Below, piece by piece: positions 59,758-64,000 of a DNA stretch of 64,000 nucleotides. Positions within the stretch are counted from its first letter, which is position 1, and every line of letters starts with the position of its first letter. The notes beneath the pieces were generated by a model. It worked only from the letters and a program-made list of their open reading frames with translations, did no database searches and was not told the DNA's origin. This DNA is from SABI01 sp963678555. Lineage in GTDB: Bacteria > Spirochaetota > Spirochaetia > Sphaerochaetales > Sphaerochaetaceae. The DNA is taken from NCBI GenBank assembly GCA_963678555.2, contig CAXXJA010000002.1:992001-1056000 (forward strand). The letters run 5' to 3'. The position numbers were made by a program, and so were the translations under genes.

Positions 59758-60940
59758 TCTCCTGCGCCTTCAATCCCCGTTCACTCACGGCCAGTTCTGA
59801 ACTCCACCAATCCTTTTCTATCGCATACTTCAGCACAAGAGATACCGACAGCTCCCTCCGGTAAGTGACGGTCAGGGATGTCCTGACGCGCTCTGAAGTG
59901 ATGAGCACCCGGGTGCGGCAGGTCGTCAGGGATCCATCGAATGCAGCAGAAGCTGTCAGACGCCAGTCGAAGAACTCTCCCTTCGATGCATATGCGAAGG
60001 TGAGAGTATCGGACAGATCCTCTGAGCCCCACCTGTCACTCTCCCACACCCTCTCCCATGACAGTGAGAGGGACCTCCACTGCCATGACAGGGAGAACTC
60101 TCCACCCTCCTCTCCCCGGTGAAGAGCATAGGGAAGTGCTCTGTAGGAACGGAACGTCCAGCGAGCCTCTGCGGTAAGCTCCCCGTACACTCCTGTATAG
60201 CTGCCCTGATATCTCAGTTTTTCTCTTCTTTCGAGCTCCGTAATATCGTGCTCCCAGGTGTGCAGACGATGGGAGAAGACGACCCGGGATACGGTGAACA
60301 GATGATGCGGTTCCAGTGCGACAGTGATATGACTCTTCGATGAAATCTGGTCATCGGTTGCTTTCAGGTAGGATTCCGCCTGAAAGACTCCCGCATGTGT
60401 TTGAACAAGCAGATAGGCATCTGTACTGACCGGTCCCCTGTCACTCTGCCAGTCGATGTACGGCACCTCCTGATCCCCGCTCCGGCGTTGATGAGTCACA
60501 GCGAACCCGAAAGTTTCTGAAACATACGAGACGGCATGGAGATGATGGTCAGTATGTGCCAGAAGGTACCTGCCGCCGGTCAGAGGAAATGCCGCATACA
60601 CCGCATCCCCTTTCGCAGGTGAAAGGCTCATGCCGGCCTGCTTTGCCGCCTGGGGTTTCAGGATCAGGTAGGAGCCGTTGAGCGCCCTGGTACGTGCATC
60701 ACGGGACAGGTCACCGAGGAGGAAGGAGGGAGAAGCGATGCTGAAAGCAAGAATTCCCTCGAATCCTTCTCTCAAGGCAAGTTCGATATCACTCTCCATG
60801 TGCCAACTCCGGCTGGTCTCCCTCTCAGTCTCAATGGTGAGAGCGTGTCGGTCGGAGAGCCAGGAGGTACTGAAGGTGACAGATATGCCGGAAACTGTAA
60901 AAATAGATGCATAGATGCAGAGAATGAGCAGATACTTCAT
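59741..60940 (-). CDS. Secreted beta-rich (possibly outer-membrane) protein
   Basis: The 399-residue product has a signal peptide (MKYLLILCIYASIFTVSG) and then alternating beta strands with frequent aromatic girdle residues. Late strands such as FSLSWQWRSLSLSWERVW and FFDWRLTASAAFD and a final TVTYRRELSVSLVLKYAI are barrel-like. I recognise no family. The C-terminus does not end in the phenylalanine typical of proteobacterial barrels. Surface or outer-membrane location is an inference. It overlaps murB by 17 bases at the 3' end. Confidence 0.65.
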   Translation of the reverse strand: MKYLLILCIYASIFTVSGISVTFSTSWLSDRHALTIETERETSRSWHMESDIELALREGFEGILAFSIASPSFLLGDLSRDARTRALNGSYLILKPQAAKQAGMSLSPAKGDAVYAAFPLTGGRYLLAHTDHHLHAVSYVSETFGFAVTHQRRSGDQEVPYIDWQSDRGPVSTDAYLLVQTHAGVFQAESYLKATDDQISSKSHITVALEPHHLFTVSRVVFSHRLHTWEHDITELERREKLRYQGSYTGVYGELTAEARWTFRSYRALPYALHRGEEGGEFSLSWQWRSLSLSWERVWESDRWGSEDLSDTLTFAYASKGEFFDWRLTASAAFDGSLTTCRTRVLITSERVRTSLTVTYRRELSVSLVLKYAIEKDWWSSELAVSERGLKAQEITIDL

Positions 60941-61055
60941 GAAAAAAAAGACCGTTTACAGACGCTCGCTACTTCTCCAACGTTGATTAAATGAACGTAA
61001 CGTGTAAGAATTATCAGGTAAAACACATTTTTAATGAACATACCAGGAGGTAGTC

Positions 61056-62396
61056 ATGAACATTCTCACGCTGAATTGCGGGAGTTCTTCCGCGAAGTAT
61101 CAGGTGTATGACTGGTCAGAGAAAGCCGTGCTCGCAGTCGGAGTTGTTGAGCGGATCGGCCTTGAGTACTCGACGATCGAGCACAAGAAAACCGGTGCCG
61201 AAGAGTACAATGCGAAGGTACAGTGCCCGACTCACGAAGAAGCGATCAAGCTCATCATCGACATGCTCCTTGATACACACCACGGAGTCATCACCGACAT
61301 GAGTGAAATCGGCGCTGTAGGTCACCGGATGGTACATGGCGGAGAGAAGTTCAAGCAGAGCGTCATCGTCACCGATGAAGTGCTTGAAGAGGTCAGGAAA
61401 CTGATTCCCCTCGCACCTCTTCATGAACCTGCAAACATTATGGGGGTGGAAGCCGCACGTCACGTCATGCCCGACATCCCGCATGCTATCGTGATGGATA
61501 CGGCATGGCACCAGAGCATGCCGGCAAAGTCATTCTTGTATGCAGTTCCCACCGAATGGTATCGGCAGTACAATGTACGGCGCTACGGCTTTCACGGGAC
61601 GAGCTATCTCTATACGGCAAAGAGAGCCGCGGTTCTTCTGGGTAAGGACCCGAAGGAGACGAACCTGATCATCTGCCACATCGGTAACGGTGCAAGTATC
61701 TGTGCCGTGAAGAACGGCGAAGCTGTCGACACGTCAATGGGTCTCACTCCGCTCGAAGGCCTTGTGATGGGAACGCGAAGCGGAGACCTTGACCCCGCCA
61801 TCATTCCCTTCATTGCCAACAGAACCGGTATGAGTATGAAAGAGGTTGATACTGCTCTGAACAAGCACAGCGGTCTTGTAGGCCTCTGTTCGATGAGTGA
61901 CCGCAGGGATGTCCGTGATGCTGCCGCCAACGGAAATGAACAGGCCCAGCTGGCTATAGACATCGAGACACAGCGGCTGAAGAAGTATATCGGAGCCTAC
62001 GCAGCCGAACTCGGCCAGGTAGATGCAATCGTCTACACCGCCGGTGTCGGTGAAATGGCACCCCATATTCGTCTTGGGGCAACCAAGGACCTTGAGATCC
62101 TCGGCATCCACCTCGATGAAGAGAAGAACAGGATCGGTCAGTGCAGGAACGGCGAGCTCGATATCAGCAAAGACGGCTCTCCCGTGAGAATCTTTGTGAT
62201 CCCGACCGATGAGGAGCTTGTCATGACCGAGGATGCCCACGCGCTCATGGAAGGCACCTACGATGTCCATACCAACTTCACCTACTCGTTCCAGCATGCT
62301 GATTACGTGAACAAGGCACGCGCCGCAGGCCTGGAGAATGATCTGAAAAAACGACCGGAGCTGAAAAAGGTGCTCGTCTATCCTCCTAAAAACTAA
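61056..62396 (+). CDS. ackA: Acetate kinase
   Basis: The 446-residue protein is an acetokinase with NILTLNCGSSSAKYQVYD at the start, GHRMVHGGEKF near residue 89, RRYGFHGTSYLY near 176, HIGNGASICAVKNG near 209 and TAGVGEMAPHIR near 328. It converts acetyl phosphate plus ADP to acetate plus ATP, the main substrate-level ATP step of fermentation. It is slightly longer than usual (about 400 residues), with a C-terminal extension of about 40 residues. A GGAGG site precedes the ATG. pta is not adjacent. Confidence 0.97.
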   Translation: MNILTLNCGSSSAKYQVYDWSEKAVLAVGVVERIGLEYSTIEHKKTGAEEYNAKVQCPTHEEAIKLIIDMLLDTHHGVITDMSEIGAVGHRMVHGGEKFKQSVIVTDEVLEEVRKLIPLAPLHEPANIMGVEAARHVMPDIPHAIVMDTAWHQSMPAKSFLYAVPTEWYRQYNVRRYGFHGTSYLYTAKRAAVLLGKDPKETNLIICHIGNGASICAVKNGEAVDTSMGLTPLEGLVMGTRSGDLDPAIIPFIANRTGMSMKEVDTALNKHSGLVGLCSMSDRRDVRDAAANGNEQAQLAIDIETQRLKKYIGAYAAELGQVDAIVYTAGVGEMAPHIRLGATKDLEILGIHLDEEKNRIGQCRNGELDISKDGSPVRIFVIPTDEELVMTEDAHALMEGTYDVHTNFTYSFQHADYVNKARAAGLENDLKKRPELKKVLVYPPKN

Positions 62397-62891
62397 CGTT
62401 CCCCTACCTTGGTATACCGGGCTTCCTCAATCGGGGGAGTCCTTTGTATACAGCGACGACAGCAGCACTCACGCGCCGGCTTTCCCATCGAACCGGAACA
62501 ACAAAATCACCTGGTAGATGGAGATATCCGGGATCATTCCACTGCAATCCACGCACATCAGCCCGTTGGATCCAAACGACTGAATCACGCAGAGAAAAAC
62601 CCTACTCACCCGGTCCGCCCAAACTCGCATGGGTATCTATCGAACAGACTCTCTACCCGTCAGATCCCGTTTTTCGGTGCAGATAAGCCAGAGGCCGGCC
62701 ACCGCGGAATAACCGCCATTGCCAGAATGATGCCTGGCGAAGTTCACTCTACGGCATATCAGACCTGACAGGCCGTACCAACCAGTGATTCTTTTCAGGA
62801 AGGTCTCCTTTCGGGTTGAACCGCCTTACAGGCAGACCCCCTCTTCTGAGGAGACCTTCATGCAAATTCCTTCGTCAGAGAACGATTCCTC
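62397..62891. other. Gene-free stretch between ackA and the P-type ATPase
   Basis: No ORF here has a plausible ribosome binding site or family. A short unstable hairpin (TTCCCC against GGGGGA, about 62399-62447) could end ackA. A stronger inverted repeat sits at 62800-62858. I tested for tmRNA, RNase P RNA and SRP RNA landmarks by eye and found none. Confidence 0.35.
62800..62858. repeat. Perfect 10-bp inverted repeat
   Basis: AAGGTCTCCT at 62800-62809 is the exact reverse complement of AGGAGACCTT at 62849-62858. The 39-base loop has its own GGGT/ACCC pairing. It lies 33 bases past the end of the P-type ATPase gene. There is no T-run on either strand. Confidence 0.5.
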
Positions 62892-64000
62892 TCAATGCGG
62901 TACACGAAGCGTCCTCGCTGCGTTCAAGGTTGCAACGAGAGCTACTCCTACGTCTGCAATGACCGCCTCCCACATCGTGGCAAGCCCGAAGGCACCGAAA
63001 GAGAGAAAGATGAGTTTCACAAGAAGTGAGAAGAGTATATTCTGTATCACGATCTGACGGGTTCGATGTGCGATCCTGACAGCTTCACTGACACCCTCGA
63101 CCCTGTCATCCATGAGAACGATATCTGCCGCTTCGATGGCTGCATCAGAGCCGAGAGCTCCCATGGCAATGCCGATATCACTGCGCATCAATACCGGAGC
63201 GTCATTCACTCCGTCTCCTACAAAGGCAAGAGTCTTTCCTTGTTTCATCTGCTTCAGGAGCTCTTCGACCTTCCCGACTTTCTCATGAGGAAGGAGCTGT
63301 GAGTAATAGGTATCGATAGACAGACTGTGTGCGACGGAAGCGACCTGAGGCTCCCGGTCTCCGCTGAGAAGGACCATATGCCTGATACCGGCTGTTCTAA
63401 GTGTTTCAATTCCCGTCAGCGAATCTTCTTTGAGCTCATCTGCGATTTCTATATACCCGAGATATCTACCGTTGAGGGCCACATACACAAGGGTAGAGGA
63501 TGAATTCACCTCTGCAAGTGAGATCTGCTCGCGATCCAGGAACCTCCTGCTGCCGGCAATGAGCTGGTCACTGCCCCTTCCGGCTCTCACACCCAGACCC
63601 TTCTCTTCCGTGTAAGAATCATATTCAGTGACATCCCGTTCGGGATAGTTCATGGTATGAAAGTGCCTGATCGAATCGGCAATAGGATGGTTCGAATGAG
63701 ATTCCGCTGCGACGGCAAGGTCCAGCAGAGTCATTTCATCAACACCTTCAGCAGGGACAATCGCAACTACGGAGAATTCGCCTTTCGTGAGAGTACCGGT
63801 CTTATCGAACACAACAGTATCGAGTTTCTCGAGTGCGTCGATAGAGGAAGCCCCCTTCATCAGAATCCCTCTTTTAGAAGCCAGACCGATTCCCCCGAAA
63901 TAGCCAAGCGGAACGGATATGACCAGTGCACAGGGGCAAGATATGACCAGGAGCACCAATGCACGATAGATCCAGATGTTAACAGGATCGCCGGTGATGA
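62892..64000 (-). CDS. Heavy-metal P1B-type ATPase (Zn/Cd/Pb exporter type), 5' end outside the window
   Basis: The visible part (about 369 codons) is the C-terminal half. It begins with the membrane CPC motif (ISCPCALVISVPLG), then the phosphorylation motif DKTGTLTKGE, the HP locus in SHSNHPIADS, and the hinge GDGVNDAPVL. Two closing membrane helices follow (VIQNILFSLLVKLIFLS and AVIADVGVALVATLNAARTL). CPC plus the final DVG-type helix matches ZntA/CadA-like exporters of soft divalent metals. The frame remains open to base 64000, so the start and any N-terminal metal-binding domain lie outside. Confidence 0.92.
   Translation of the reverse strand, partial: ITGDPVNIWIYRALVLLVISCPCALVISVPLGYFGGIGLASKRGILMKGASSIDALEKLDTVVFDKTGTLTKGEFSVVAIVPAEGVDEMTLLDLAVAAESHSNHPIADSIRHFHTMNYPERDVTEYDSYTEEKGLGVRAGRGSDQLIAGSRRFLDREQISLAEVNSSSTLVYVALNGRYLGYIEIADELKEDSLTGIETLRTAGIRHMVLLSGDREPQVASVAHSLSIDTYYSQLLPHEKVGKVEELLKQMKQGKTLAFVGDGVNDAPVLMRSDIGIAMGALGSDAAIEAADIVLMDDRVEGVSEAVRIAHRTRQIVIQNILFSLLVKLIFLSFGAFGLATMWEAVIADVGVALVATLNAARTLRVPH

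Noticed and set aside
62409..62768. A plus-strand frame of 119 codons between ackA and the ATPase
   Set aside because: It has no ribosome binding site or family and its composition is like random non-coding DNA.

Overview
The window looks like chromosomal DNA of a free-living spirochaete (phylum Spirochaetota). I infer this from gene content, not from any 16S sequence: spirochaete-type rpsU, a long RecJ variant, a small Hc1-like basic protein, many secreted or outer-membrane-like proteins of lineage-restricted type, and fermentation genes (acetate kinase, carbamate kinase). GC is moderate. A saline or marine anaerobe would fit the osmolyte-catabolism cluster described below. No phage, complete insertion sequence, rRNA operon or CRISPR array is visible.

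Layout. 0-3.4 kb: an unknown protein cut by the window edge, a 0.7 kb gene-free stretch, tRNA-Lys, rnhA and an ankyrin protein. 3.46-6.5 kb: a cobalamin riboswitch driving btuF-btuC-btuD. 6.5-8.3 kb: a parvulin, a CYTH protein, a membrane protein and tRNA-Met. 8.4-11 kb: a small secreted protein diverging from an HD phosphohydrolase-ttcA pair. 11-18.4 kb: a giant 1602-residue envelope protein, mutL and a lipoprotein. 18.4-20.6 kb: an acyltransferase and a DHOD-like oxidoreductase.

20.7-33.5 kb is the highlight. It is one minus-strand block of twelve genes: iclR-type regulator, diaminobutyrate aminotransferase, asd, M20 deacylase, TRAP binding protein, TRAP small and large permeases, an Asp/Glu-racemase-like protein, an M24 hydrolase, EutB-like, EutC-like and a second M24 hydrolase. 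It ends at a strong hairpin. The set matches the logic of (hydroxy)ectoine catabolism, namely import, ring opening to N-acetyl-diaminobutyrate, deacetylation, transamination and use of aspartate semialdehyde. Three canonical parts are replaced: M20 for EutE/DoeB, Asd for DoeC, and IclR for EnuR. Ectoine degraders known to me are overwhelmingly Proteobacteria, so a spirochaete version would be new. The substrate is inferred, not proven.

34-45 kb: a beta-propeller lipoprotein, serA-serC-lrp, metA, rpsU, recO-recJ, a DUF4105 protein and carbamate kinase. 45.6-52.5 kb: a GH3-like protein lacking its catalytic residues, a queuosine-precursor transporter, an SGNH hydrolase, lon, a U32 protein and an Hc1-like small gene. 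52.8-64 kb: a GNAT, valS, cysS-ECF sigma-anti-sigma, murB, a barrel-like secreted protein, ackA, a 0.5 kb gene-free stretch and a heavy-metal P-type ATPase cut by the window end.

A recurring theme is enzyme folds that have lost their catalytic or metal ligands: the two M24 hydrolases (expected for EutD), the UshA-like domain of the giant protein, and the GH3-like protein.
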